A stretch of 64,000 nt of DNA from Spirogloea muscicola (lineage: Eukaryota > Streptophyta > Zygnematophyceae > Spirogloeales > Spirogloeaceae). Numbering within the stretch: position 1 is the first letter of the stretch; each line of letters opens with the position of its first letter. Below the pieces are notes generated by a model. That model searched no databases. It worked only from the letters and a program-made list of their open reading frames with translations, and was not told the origin of the DNA. Location: NCBI GenBank assembly GCA_009602725.1, contig WELB01000006.1:537683-601682 (forward strand), given 5' to 3'. The position numbers and the translations under genes are program-made. Of the stretch, positions 11,160-22,278 are shown piece by piece.

Positions 11160-12250
11160 TCAACGAAAGGCAGTGGCTGTGAAAGGCCAGCCCAACAAGA
11201 ATGAACAAGGGCCGAAAGGCGCCACTACCTTCTGCACTAGCTTTTGCGTGCCTGAACGATGTTGGCTAAACCTGGCCACCCTTTCATTTATGCGCACCGC
11301 GCGCCTTCTCTCTCGGCACCCAACCCTTCTCTCACCCAACGTATACAGAGAAATGGCGCCGCTATGCGCATTGGATTAAAGGAGAGAAGGGAGGCCAAGT
11401 CAAGCCAATAAACACATGCAAAAAGGCAAAAAGACTTGGGCTGAGCGAAGGCCAAACCGAAGAGGAGGGGCTGAGGGGGAACAAGCAGCAGCCTTCGCTG
11501 GGGCCACCGTGGAACTACTGCTGCAGGCGCCTGTGATAGTGCAACTTTGAATTGCTCCGATTCGTGGCTGCAATCAAAGGTTATTGACGACCCATTTGGA
11601 GTAGCGCGTTCCGTAGCTGCCTGGTTTGCACATTCCAGCCTGGTTTGCACTTACTCACTTTGTCCATTCTTGTTGGTGCTGGCCTGTGAACCGCCCTATT
11701 GTAATAGCGTCTTCCTTTGCAGAGCTGTTTCTACTTTCTTTTCACGGGCCTCGCCCCCTTTGGAAGAGCTGCAGTATCTTTCACAGCCCTCGCCCCATTT
11801 GGAAGAGCTGCTTCTTCTACAGTACTCGTCCCTTTGGAGGAGCTGCATCTTTCTTGTTAAAGCAATGGCCCCCTTCTACAAAGAGCTTATTGTCAAATCC
11901 ATCGCCCCCTCTAGTAGAGCTTCTTCTCTCATTTGGGCTAGCCATTCACAGCCCTCGGCCCCTGGAAAGAAAGCCGTGGAAAGAAGCCGTATCCCGAGTG
12001 CGGCCTTATTGCAGGCCTCAGCTAGGAGAGCTCACTCCCTTCAGCGCAGGCCGCCAGCTTCGATGATCACTCAATCTCTTCCTGAAAGAGGGTAAGTGAT
12101 CAGGTGATAGTCAGGAAAAAGTTGCTCTTCCAAAGGGGGCGAGGGCTGTAAGAAGCCAGCCCGAAAAGAATTGGCAAGGTTCAAAGGGGCCGAAAAGCGC
12201 CGAGACACATGACTACGAGGAGTGAGCTCTTCCAAAGGGAATATCTTGTA
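11160..12250. mobile_element. Cluster of LINE 3'-tail fragments
   Basis: Several partial copies of the LINE 3' tail lie in both orientations, for example GTGGCTGTGAAAGGCCAGCC at about 11172-11191, and GGGC..CACAGCCCTCGCCCC types between 11640 and 12000. They continue with the reverse forms at 12115-12200. One reverse-oriented GCGCGC motif lies at 11283-11308. No intact reading frame. Confidence 0.55.
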
Positions 12251-12329
12251 TTTGAAACGAACGAAGGCCAAATGGCCAAGTACAAAGGCAAGCACATCTT
12301 AAGACCTACATAAGCTACAGTAGATTGAC

Positions 12330-12625
12330 CCGCTCAGTAACCACGGGTCAAAGGGGGCGGGGGCTGTGGCCAGCCCAGAAAGATTGAACAAGGTCGAAAG
12401 GGCGAAAGGCGTCAAAAATCACACAGCTATGCAAGAGACTACAGCGAATGGGAGGTTAGTAACCCGAGTTAGCAGCAGGTCAGAGTAAATTGCAGCAGGA
12501 AAAGCGGCAACCCAACGAGACCCAGAAGCAGCTGCTAGTGCGCGGCGTACCTGCAAGTGCACTGCGTGAGCCTGGGACCATTGAAAAGGATATGGATAGC
12601 CGCAAGAGAAGACCTGGGCAAGCAA
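12330..12625 (-). mobile_element. LINE 3' fragment, minus strand, decayed
   Basis: The minus strand between about 12600 and 12450 encodes AHAVHLQVRRALAAASGSR and then YSDLLL, matching the LINE C-terminus with several changes. The tail follows at 12420-12330 with GGGGGCTGTGGCCAGCCC. It is more diverged than the copies at 14.5 and 18.0 kb, so it is older. Confidence 0.6.
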
Positions 12626-13430
12626 CCCGGCAGCTTGAAGCCGGGCAGCTGCAACTTGCCGACCCTTCCAACGATCGATGGCTGTCGTGCCATACAGTGT
12701 CGATTGCTAGGAAATGTCGATAGGGCAAATTTGTTTAAGAATTCAGGTGACACGTCAGAGTCCACGTGGTTGGCAACGTCCGCATTATGAAAGAAAACGA
12801 AAAAGCGAGAATATAAGAACTGCATCAACATTGCACTGGATGATAGTATAGAAGTAACTAACAATTACCGTGGTGCGTTTACCAGACTCTGAAATGGAGA
12901 ATCTCTTTAGTACAGTAAACAAGGTGGATAGTATACACCAAGCAGTCAACAGCAGTGCAATGAAATAGATCCGGAATTGATTAATGACCTCGCAGGGTCT
13001 CGGGCACTGTAAGCAATCGTCTCAGTGCCAGGTGACCAAATGTGTCGAGTGCCGGTTACAATGTTCGCCCTATTCGAATCTTTACGTCACAGTATCTCTA
13101 CGCGCCCTATTCGGGACTTTGCTTAGTACTTGCGATGATGCACACGATGCAACCTCTGTAGATGATACAGTTAAACAATGCGTCCTGAAGGTTTTCCGAG
13201 ACAATGTTCAGAGCGTCGAGTCGAGCAAAACAAGCGTGCCTTGCCAATGCACCAGTTCACGTACCGAGCTGAAGGTGCCGTGTTTGCAAATCCTGGTTCA
13301 CATTAAAGTGATAGGTGACGTGCCTCCAATGTCCACGTGTGCAGCCACCTCACATGCCTTGTCAGATCGACAATAATATGCCACCGACGGGATATCTCAT
13401 GACATATGGCCAACTGCTGCAGAAAGGAAG
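12626..13430. other. AT-richer stretch without a recognised gene
   Basis: An open frame of 130 codons at 12984-13376 (+) has no motif I recognise and no supporting splice structure. I treat it as non-coding. Composition differs from the GC-rich LINE debris on either side. Confidence 0.4.
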
Positions 13431-14500
13431 TGGCTCTCCCAACGGGGCTCTCCTAACGGGGAAAGCGCTGTGAACAGCCATCCCGAAAAGACTTGACAAG
13501 GTCCAAAGGGGCCGAATAGCGCTTTCCTGGTAAGAAATTGCTCGCCCGCAGAGGGTAGGGGCTGGGAAATGCTAGCCTGGTAGGATAGTCACCTAGTAAT
13601 CTCTAATGTGGAGCCGCAAGTCATGAAGACTAGCCGCCGGAAGGATGAAATTGTTCGCCCATAGAGAAGAGGAAAGCAATCCCCTTGACGAAAGCGAGAG
13701 GCTGCAGAAGGTCCAGCCACCGGCAGGGCATATACCGGACCCATAGAAGCTAAGGTCCCTGAACCTTGGCAGAAATTCGCTCTTCAGAACCGTACTACGG
13801 ATGGCTGACTCCTCGAAGAGAAGTGTCCCCCGTCGGAACTGCATATCTTCAGGCCCCGCCGTCGTTGTGGCTTAAGGCCCCTCCGTCATTCTGGCCCCTT
13901 CAAACCTTCGTCAATTCTTTTCGGGCTGGCTTCTCACAGCCCTTGCCCCCATCGGGAGAGCCACGTCCTAAACTGCGCCTCACGCCCTTTCTGTTTCCCT
14001 CGTCTCCTTCGGCTCGTTCCTTGAGTTGTTTGGTTCCTTGTGCTGCCCACCGCCCGAAGCGTCTGGCCTTCGGGGGTACTGAGTGTTTCGTAGCTGCTTG
14101 ATTTTATTTGTGCTAGCGTTTTCGCGATTCCCCTGGCCCCTACGAACTTTGTTCATTCATTTGGGCTGGCCTTTCCAGCGGAGTGCCTCTTTCCCTGCAG
14201 CGAGCTACTCAGACCTGATGTTGCTCACTCGTGGGTACTGAGCTTCCCTCTGCATCGTCTCTGTGTTCTGCAGTGTTTTGTAGTGTAGTCCTTGACCCGC
14301 TTCCAGGAACCCAGTCTCTCAGACCTGATGTTGCTCACTCGTGGGTACTGAGCTTCCCTCTGCATCGTCTGTGTTCTGCAGTGTTTTGTAGTGTAGTCCT
14401 TTTTCCCCTGGCCCCTTCTCGTCCTTTGTTCATTCTTTTCTGGGCTAGCTTTTTCCAGCCCCTATCCTCAATGGGCGAGCCCTTCTCTCTCTCCTTTTCC
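13431..14500 (+). mobile_element. Nested LINE tails with an internal direct duplication
   Basis: A tail copy lies at about 13890-13965 (GGGCTGGCTTCTCACAGCCC). A further 3' piece starts near 14178 with the last codons (SYSDLMLLTR) and its tail. About 85 bases of that unit (14208-14292) recur at 14314-14400 in the same orientation with only small differences, so the end of the element was duplicated locally. A third tail type follows to about 14500. Confidence 0.6.
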
Positions 14501-14509
14501 GGCTCCTCT

Positions 14510-15110
14510 TTCTTTGAAGAAGTGGCTCTCCCAATGGGGGCAAGGGCTGTGAGAAGCCAGCCCGGAAAGAATTGACAAGGTTCGAAGGGGCCAAACTACG
14601 AGCTAAGCAGCGACTTCGGGGCCTGAAGAGGCTATGACAGAACGGGGGAGGATGGACCACTTAACAGTTACGAGTGAGGAGCCTCACATCCGACAGACTA
14701 GCTGCCGGTAAACTATCCCCCTGACGAAAGGCGGAGGCCGCAGCGAGAGCACGGCCAGCACGCACATGCAAGGCGTGGGCCATGGACCGCTGGAGGGAGA
14801 CGGACAAGCACATACGATAAACCTGAGCCCACGAGCCAGCGGCGTTGAAGTCAGCCGGCTCACCGCGCCTGCGGGACACAGCGCGCCGTGCAAGCCTGGC
14901 CAACAGGTCGAGCCAGTGGGATCCGAGAGCCCCATGCACGTCCACAGCCAGGGGGACGAACTCGTCGGCAGCCGGGTGGTCGGCGTGTTTGGCCGCCTTG
15001 CTGCGAGCGGCCTTTGCCGCAGCGTGGCCAGCCCGCGAGGCAGAAAGCCCCGGGTTGGAGCGGTCGACCACATCAGTGGTGACCACATCGGCAATGATGC
15101 GCCCGCCACC
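14510..15110 (-). mobile_element. LINE copy, minus strand: 3' third of the endonuclease-like domain plus tail
   Basis: Reading the minus strand from about 15105 to 14661 gives RIIADVVTTD, then EFVPLAVDVHGALGSHWLD, AQVYRMCLSVSLQRSMAH and LLTRNC followed by a stop. The 3' tail runs on to 14510. It is nearly identical to the copy at 18038-18520 over the shared region, so both inserted recently or were co-duplicated. It is 5'-truncated just upstream of the IADVV motif, where it abuts a plus-strand tail in inverted orientation. Confidence 0.7.
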
Positions 15111-15790
15111 GCCCGTTTCTTTGGCTTTGGACATTGTCCAATCTTTTTTGGGCCGGCTTCCAGCCCCTCTTCTCTATGGGCGCGCACTTCTTTTCTGTTT
15201 CCCTCGTCTCCTTCGGCTCGTTCCTTGAGTTGTTTGGTTCCTTGTGCCTCTTCAGGCCCCGCAGTCGCTGCTTAGCTCGTAGTTTGGCCCCTTCGAACCT
15301 TGTCAATTCTTTTAGGGCTGGCTTCTCACAGAGAAAAGCGCGCCCATAGAAAAGAGGGGCTGGTCAAGCCAGCCCAAAAAAGAATGGACAATGTCCAAAG
15401 CCAAAACAAGAGGAGCCGGAGAAAGGACTACACTACAACATACTGCAGAACACAGAAACGATGCAGAGGAAAGCTCAGTACCCACGAGTGAGCAACATCA
15501 GGTCTGAGTAGCTCGCTGCAGGCTTCTCACAGCCCTTGCCCCCATTGGGAGAGCCACTTCTTCTTGTGCTGCCCACCGCCCGAAGCGTCTGGCCTTCGGG
15601 GGTACTGAGTGTTTCGTAGCTGCTTGATTCCATTTGTGCTAGCGTTTTCGCGATACCCCTGGCCCCTACGAACTTTGTTCATTCATTTGGGCTGGCCTTT
15701 CCCAGCCCCTATCCTCTATGGGCGAGCACTTCTCCTTTTGGACCGTTGTCATTCTTTTTGGGCTGGCCCCCCCGCCCCTCTTGAAGACCT
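15111..15790. mobile_element. Back-to-back LINE tails upstream of LPA1
   Basis: Plus-oriented tails lie at about 15115-15345 and 15520-15780, and a reverse-oriented piece at about 15350-15520. Each carries the GGGCTGGC...CAGCC stem-loop followed by CCATTGGGAGAGCC or CTATGGGCG(C/A)GC. The LPA1 start codon lies only about 145 bp downstream, so any promoter of LPA1 overlaps or directly follows this debris. Confidence 0.6.
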
Positions 15791-15934
15791 TTCTTCTGGC
15801 AACCCCCCATTCCCCCCGCGACGTGGCCGATCTGACGTGGCCACGGAAAACACCGTCTGCCGCCTTCAGGCCAGCCGGCTTTGACGACAGCGCCGCCGCC
15901 GCCACCGCCGCAGCGCGAGCTGCGGCGTAAGCTT

Positions 15935-17862
15935 ATGGCATCAACTTCTGCCCTGCACACCGCCGGCGGCGCTGCCGCCGGCACTCACAGCCCTCTTTCC
16001 AGGCGTTGTGCTATTCACCCTGCCCTCCAAAGTGGCGCCCTGTCAGCACTGTCAGCACATCTGCGCCTGTCCAGGGCTCTGCGCGCCAGGAGGCCACCTT
16101 CTCTAGCGGGCCAGCCTCGGACCGCTGGCTTGACGTGTCGAGCGGACGGTCAAGGCGACGGCGGGCGCGGCAACCGAAGCCCGCTCAGTGTGAGGTTTGT
16201 CACTGGTCTTGGTGTTAAGTGGGTATCTGAAGGGCTATGACAAGTGCGACTCTTGGGCAAGCGACTGGAAGCGCGCTCGTTCCTTCCAGATAAGCTTTTT
16301 ATATCGTCTGCAACTTTCCAACCCTCGCTCTGTTCAACTTCCTGCAGCAAGGCAGCCAAGGTGAGGAGCGAGGTTACGGCGCCGTTTCGGTCAGTGCGCA
16401 TGTTCTTCTACCTGGCCTTTATTGCCAGCGGTACTCTGGGAGGCCTCATTGCACTTAGCAGAGTCGTCGGAGCCTTGGCCGGCGCTCCCAATGCCGACCC
16501 TCTTACCGAAACCCTCAAGGGCCTCGCCATCGACGTCGCTGCCGTTGTGGCATTTGGCTTGCTTTACAGGTGCTTCTTGAAGCCCTTCTCAACACACATC
16601 TTGTAACTTGGTTGGTGAGGACCAGGCATTGCGTGTGAACGCAATGATGGTCACAGGCTTGGCTGCCTGCTTTCTGATTGTCTTGCACGACTGCAACAGG
16701 TCCGATGCTAAGGCTGGCAGGGCCTCCACAGCTCGGTTCTCCCGGGAAGAGAACCTTGCAAACCTCAGGCTTGAGTTTCCGGGCAAGAAGGTGCTGACTG
16801 TGGGCCAGCTACGAGGCAGCAGAAGGGTTATCCTCATAGGCGGATCATCCGAGCACGTACGACAGTCTCTAGCTGTAGCTGAACCTCTGAAGGAGGCCCT
16901 CATTGAGCGGGGCGTGCTTGTAGTCCCGCTTCCAACTGATGGCTCAAATACAGCTGCCTCAGAAGGTCACGCTCGCCCCCTGTGCCTGCAGTGCAGTGAA
17001 AAGTACAATGGTCATCAGACTCGCTTAGGTTTGGCAGGCCAGCCAACAAGCTGTGTGCGAGGCGGCGTGAAAGGGCAGCAGTTCTTAGATCCTCGTCCAG
17101 CCTTTTCCTGACCGCTAGCAGTTTGTTTTGCAGAAGCCTTTGACTGCGTAAACTCCTCTCAGCCGGTTTGCCAATGATGGTGCGACTAACAACATTTATT
17201 GTTCTTATTGGCTACAGAGGTTGCAAAAGAAGGAGATACATCTACACTCAGGAGATGGATAGCATACCCTATCTACACAGGAGACTGGTTCAAGTAAGTT
17301 GCTCGGTCTGAGCTGTGAAGACCATGTATTATCAACTGTATCTGTATGCAGAGCTATCATCAAAGCATCCAACCTTTTGACCTAAGATTTAGTACTACAA
17401 GCAAATGCCTTCTCAAAGTGAGAATACCACAAGAGCAACCACAGCAAAAAGCTTATCTTGAGATGTGGCACCGTATCCAAGCGAATGTCCTCTTGAAGAG
17501 GAGGAGACGGGCAGCTAACAATTTGTCACAATGGACTAGGTGGCTGGAGGAGCAAATGAAGTTTGCCAACTTGAAAGACGGAACACCAGTGTGAGTTCCA
17601 GAAAGTGTACACCTTCTTTGGTAGGAAATGCTGAATGCTTGATTGCAAGCTCAGTGCCCTGAGCACCTGCTAGTGCAACAGCAGTTCCTCACTCTCACTT
17701 TGTGTACTTCACACTTCTGTCAGATATATCTCCCTCAGATTGGATGGGCGAGTGAGAGGAAGTGGCGTAGGTCCTCCACCTTGGTCTAGGCTTGTGGCCC
17801 AGCTACCACCCATGAAGGGCATCTGGGCGGGAGCTTTGGATGGAATGGATGGTAGAGTGTGA
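15935..17862 (+). CDS. LPA1: LOW PSII ACCUMULATION 1 homologue (plastid thylakoid protein)
   Basis: Exons: 15935-16189, 16352-16569, 16700-16965, 17218-17293, an unresolved part between 17294 and about 17510, an exon ending near 17593, and 17724-17862 (stop TGA). Exon 1 encodes a Ser/Ala/Arg-rich leader fitting a chloroplast transit peptide. Exon 2 gives KVRSEVTAPFRSVRMFFYLA and FIASGTLGGLIALSRVVGAL, the two-helix core of LPA1. Exon 3 gives ARFSREENLANLRLEF and ERGVLVVPLPTDGS. The end reads PVYISLRLDGRVRGSGVG and then LDGMDGRV, the diagnostic C-terminus. In plants LPA1 interacts with the D1 protein and aids photosystem II assembly. This gene supports a photosynthetic host. The reading around 17352-17420 does not splice cleanly into the next exon, so one small exon or a sequencing error remains there. 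The gene is bracketed by LINE insertions on both sides. Confidence 0.92.
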
Positions 17863-18037
17863 GTTCTGCTTCTACATAACAAGAATGTTCTAGCTTCTAG
17901 CAAGAATGTGGTTGCTTGGAACCAGAGGCCCGGTTGAGTCAAGCTCATCCAGGTGATATTTCAGCTGAATATGCGACCTGCACGACCACCGCCGGTCGCA
18001 CTTGCAGCTCATTGAGCAAGCTTGCTTTCTCCAATTT

Positions 18038-18520
18038 TCCAAACACGCCGACCACCCGGCTGCCGATGAGTTCGTCCCCCTGGCTGTGGACGTGCACGGG
18101 GCTCTCGGATCCCAATGGCTCGACCTGTTGGCCAGGCTTGCACGGCGCGCTGTGTCCCGCAGGCGCGGTGAGCCGGCTGACTTCAACGCCGCTGGCTCGT
18201 GGGCTCAGGTATATCGTATGCGATTGTCCGTCTCCCTCCAGCGGTCCATGGCCCACGCCTTGCATCTGCGTGCTGGCCGTGCTCTTGCTGCGGCCTCCGG
18301 CTTTCGTCAGGGGGATAGTTTTCCGGCAGCTAGTCTGTTGAATGTGAGGCTCCTCACTCGTAACTTCTGAGTGGTCCATCCTCCCCTGTTCTGCCATAGC
18401 CTCTTCAGGCCCCGAAGTCGCTGCTTAGCTCGTAGTTTGGCCCCTTCGAACCTTGTCAAGTCTTTTTCGGGCTGGCTTCTCACAGCCCTTGCCTCCATTG
18501 GGAGAGCCACTTCTTCGATC
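18038..18520 (+). mobile_element. Recent 5'-truncated LINE copy with full 3' tail
   Basis: It starts about 175 bp after the LPA1 stop at KHADHPAADEFVPLAVDVHG and ends SLLNVRLLTRNF plus stop at 18370. The tail (18371-18515) reads GCCTCTTCAGGCCCCGAAG, then CCCCTTCGAACCTTG, GGGCTGGCTTCTCACAGCCC and CCATTGGGAGAGCCACTTC. This complete coding-end-to-tail copy shows that the short repeats scattered through the window are LINE 3' ends. Confidence 0.75.
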
Positions 18521-19312
18521 AATTTTCTGCCACCCAAGTAGCGGGGGCACCGTCGCGCCCCTGCAACTGTCGGTGGGCGTTACAGCCCGCCGTTAGCCGT
18601 CGAGTGTCCGCCAGTGCAGCCTCGGCGGGAGGCCGGGAGTCAGCCGGGGCGGGAAGCCGGGCTTCGTGGCGGCAGGTGGACTTGCTGCAGGCTGGGCAGC
18701 CCGCCTTGCCTTTTCCCGTCGGTGGCACGACAAAAGCCGCGCGGCGCGCATGAAATGAAGGGGAAGCCAATGCAAGCCGATACCCTGTTCAGGCAAAGCT
18801 AGCGCAAGACGTGGGGCTACGTGAAACGAAGCTCTATGCTAAGGGGACCCTCTCGGTCTCGGCCCCTGTGTACTTTCTTAAACATTTCGGGCTGGCTGTT
18901 CACAGCCCTTGCTCCGCTTTGGGTGAGCTTACGTATTTTCACAGCCCTCGCTCCCGTCTACACTTTCCCTTCGCGCAAAGTCGGCAGGCCGCCTCCGCGC
19001 AGCCGTCAGGTCGCCACATGGCGGGGGGGTGGGGATCAGGATCTACACTGGAGCACCGCCGGATGCCGGCCCGCCTCCGACGGGATGCTCGCCACCCCCT
19101 CTCCCCACCACCACCCCGCGGCGCTCCCCCGCCATTGACGCACACCGCCCCACCTCGGCTCAGGCTGTGCTCCGCGCGGGCCCGCTCGCCTTCTCCCGGA
19201 TGCGACGGCGACGGCGGTCCCGCAGCAGCCGCCTCAGCCTCCCCATGCTGCCGTGTCGTCCATGAAAGCCAAAGGCTGCCCACGTTGGCCCCACTCGGCA
19301 CGGCCCTGCGCG
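18521..19312. other. Repeat-bearing flank upstream of the glycine-zipper gene
   Basis: GC-rich sequence with one dispersed GCGCGC motif (about 18736-18758) and LINE-tail pieces near 18885-18960 (GGGCTGG...CACAGCCC). 18965-19312 is probably promoter and 5' UTR of the next gene. No separate gene is supported. Confidence 0.45.
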
Positions 19313-21745
19313 ATGGCGCACGTCAAGCTGCTCAATCCAGTGGGCCTCCAGGACCACGGTGTACTCGAGAAGGAGGACTCTGTGCAGGAGGCTGCCAGTG
19401 CGCTGACATGCCTGACGTCGGGGCCTGTGACCAGGAGCATGGCCAAGGGGAGCCCTGCACCCTTTGTTGCTTCAGGTGGTTTTGTACCACGGGCAGACAG
19501 CAGCCCACCGGAAGCTGCACGAGTGGACAGCCAGGATGAATTTTCAACTCCTGAAGAGGACGAGGCAAGCATATCCAGTCTTCCACAAATAATGTCAGGG
19601 ACTAACGTGACACTTGGTGCCATGTATGCTATACCTCCGTTGCGGGCTCCCTCCCCCAGCTTGAATTACGTTACAATCACGCTACTTTCAAACTCCTGCA
19701 CGTGAGGTCCATCACTCAGCGTGAGGTCCATCACAAATGCTGTCACTCTGGGTGCTGAGGCTCCAACTCCACTGCATTAGTCAGGACACGCTTATGCTGC
19801 TCGTGGTAATCTAGCAGGTATGTAAGCCTTCTGTTGACACGTCCTCTTGTCCTGCACAGTGGCTAGAGAGTAGCGAAGTTGAGGAAGGAACAACAGGCTG
19901 TAGGAGCGACGCAGAGACACCGGCACTTAAGGTTGACCTTCGCGTGCCTTCCAGCCAGATAGCAGCACCACATTCAATCCCTGGAAATGCTGCTGGCGTA
20001 ATGTCTGCTGCACCTGAGCAAGCAGACAAAGCTATCCTTCACCTGAAAGCAGAAACTCCAGAACAGCAAGGAGCTGCAGACGCGGCCACCAGTGCAGCAG
20101 TACCTGCACGGGAGCCTCAGAAGACTACTGGGTTTGGAGAGAAGATTGCTCATATGCAGGAAGAGGGCCTGGTGACTGTGACTGCTGTCGACAGTGCTGA
20201 GTTGAAGGATGGTGGCTCTGCTCCATGTGCTGATGTGAAAGTGTTCAAGACGGAGCTCGGCAGTAGCACCTGGTGGGCGTGGAAGAGTCCTCTGGAAGTG
20301 GGCAGCGAACTTTTGAACCAATTGGACCTGACCATAAGCCCCACAGTGGCACATGTCTCTCAGGGGTTGAGCAGATTGGGCAAAGGTGATGCAAATGCAG
20401 GGGCCAACCGGGAAGGCACCTGGTCGCCACCAGATGTGTTCTCGTCACTCACAAAGAACCTGGAACGACTTCGAGTATCTCCTCCCTGGGCTGGCGAAGC
20501 AGCATATGAGTCATTGGAAACAAAGCCATCAACGAACATAAGGAGAACCAATCCGCATAAGCCACGGTCTAGTGACGTTGCTCTCGTGGGGAGCCCATCA
20601 CCAGTTGACGAGCTGGAAGACCTTGGGCTGATCCTGAGCGAGCCCTCCCCAAATGAGTACTCTGGGGCTGACAATGGCGAGGAAAGCCTCCCTGCACCAC
20701 CTTCTCCTCCCGCTGAGATGCTGCCTTTTGTAAAGGAGCTGATGGCGCCATTCGCAAGCTCTGCATTATTGGTCAACTTGAAGTCATCTGCATCGGCTGC
20801 AGTTCCAGAGGGGACCCAGGGGCTGACTTCATCTTTGTCCCCTGCCTGGATTGGATCAAGTCTCATTGCCAGCTCAGTAGTCGGGGCTACAGTTGGTGGA
20901 CTGGTGGGTGGCCCTGTGGGCTTTGTGGCAGGTATACTGGAAACCTCAAGGAGTGTCATTACCACAGCCATTGCCATCACCGTTGTTGTACTTACTCGAA
21001 AGGCCTGGTGATGCTGACATGTGTTTGTGTTATCTGTGGCTTGGACAACATATGTTTTCTTGGTCATTGGCATACCTTGGCATACCTTGGTCATTAGCAT
21101 TGACTTCGTTTTCGGTTGCAGGGCTAGGGCTGAAGTCGGCGGCAGCTGTGGCTGCCTTAGCTGGTGCAAGCTTAGGGACGACAGTATACCACCACCTTGT
21201 GGTGCCTGTAAGCAACCTGGTCTTAGAGCATGAGATCATTCTGCTGTTTGTATGACTTTGCTTGTACGTCAAGTGTATATCTGCCACAGGCAGTTTAAAT
21301 GAGCAGCTTGCAGGAGTATGGCAAGCTCGCACAATTTTGTCTTCGCTTTTGAGTGGTTGCTGATGATCCTAAACCTCCCCTATCTTTGTCGCAGGCTGCA
21401 CCCACTGCTGCTACTAAGCATAAATTGGAACATTCACCTCCTGTGAGCATGGAGGTGCCCTCGTCCTTGGGCTCGGGTACAGACCTAATCTGGGTCAAGA
21501 TGCAGCCCACCCTGGTTAAGAGTGTGGAGGCTTCTCCCAAGCAGCCACCAGCAACTGGAAAAGGCACCGGCAAGGCCAAGATGGTGTTTCCACCCACCTT
21601 TGGCTCCTCCGCAAGGCCGACTTCACCGCTGCTTCCCGCCAGCTTTGACCCCCCTGGTCCAACTGCGAGGGAATCTCTTCAGCAGCCCCCCCCCCCCCCC
21701 CNCCCCCCCCCCCCCCCCCCGAACCTTTATTTCATGATGCATTGA
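19313..21745 (+). CDS. Unrecognised acidic protein with C-terminal glycine-zipper membrane segment
   Basis: Exons: 19313-19606, 19860-20931, 21122-21207 and from 21395. All phases match. I chose MAHVKLLNPVGLQ at 19313 as start; an in-frame upstream start is possible. The first ~450 residues are low in hydrophobic content and rich in Ser, Pro, Glu and Ala. They contain a Trp-rich STWWAWKSPLEVGSELL patch that looks amphipathic. Residues encoded across the exon 2/3 junction form SLIASSVVGATVGGLVGGPV, then GFVAGLGLKSAAAVAALAGA and a TTVYHHLVVP end. This run of Gly/Ala at three- to four-residue spacing is typical of paired membrane helices. Exon 4 returns to disordered Pro/Ser-rich sequence and runs into a poly-C tract containing an N (21686-21720). 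The true C-terminus is therefore unknown. I do not recognise the family. Confidence 0.65.
21686..21720. repeat. Poly-C tract with an unresolved base
   Basis: About 35 C residues, interrupted only by an N at 21702, lie inside the last exon of the glycine-zipper gene. Run length is unreliable, so the downstream frame and stop are uncertain. Confidence 0.9.
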
Positions 21746-22278
21746 GATAGTCCACTGGAGGTGGACTGCAGTCTGTATATATTGTGCATAAACGTCAAGC
21801 TTCCTCCTGATTGCTATCACAGAGCCGTAATTTCATGGCAGCAGCTGCGTTCCTTGACAAGAGCTGCAAGACTGGGACAACAGCAAAAAGTAGGGTCTCT
21901 ACATCTTTATCCATGTATACCAAGTACAGTCGTCCATTACGACCATGACGATGACAATGTGCTGTACGGCAATTCTTTGATCCTGAGCTCAATAAGAAGA
22001 GTGGATTAGCCAGGCTCTTTGCAAGCAGACGCACTCTGTCCTTTCAATCAAGAACTACATCAGATTGGTTCCATCAATATGTTCCTGCAAAACTTGCTCA
22101 CGACCAGCGATTACAAAAACAGCATAGCATGCCATTTAAGCATCTGCTAGTCTGTCTGATGTATGCCTGGACTGTTGGCTTGCTGTAGCTCTCCCTATCT
22201 AAGTTCAAGCTACTGGCAAGAATGTATGGTCTACGTTCAAGGTACTGGCATGCTTGTACAACTGCTTGTACAACCGTG
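21746..22278. other. Convergent 3' intergenic region
   Basis: This lies between the 3' ends of the glycine-zipper gene (+) and ENY2 (-). No coding signal or repeat of note is seen. Confidence 0.5.

Noticed and set aside
12984-13376. 130-codon open frame with several Cys
   Set aside because: No motif, no splice context and unusual composition; length is within chance expectation for this window.
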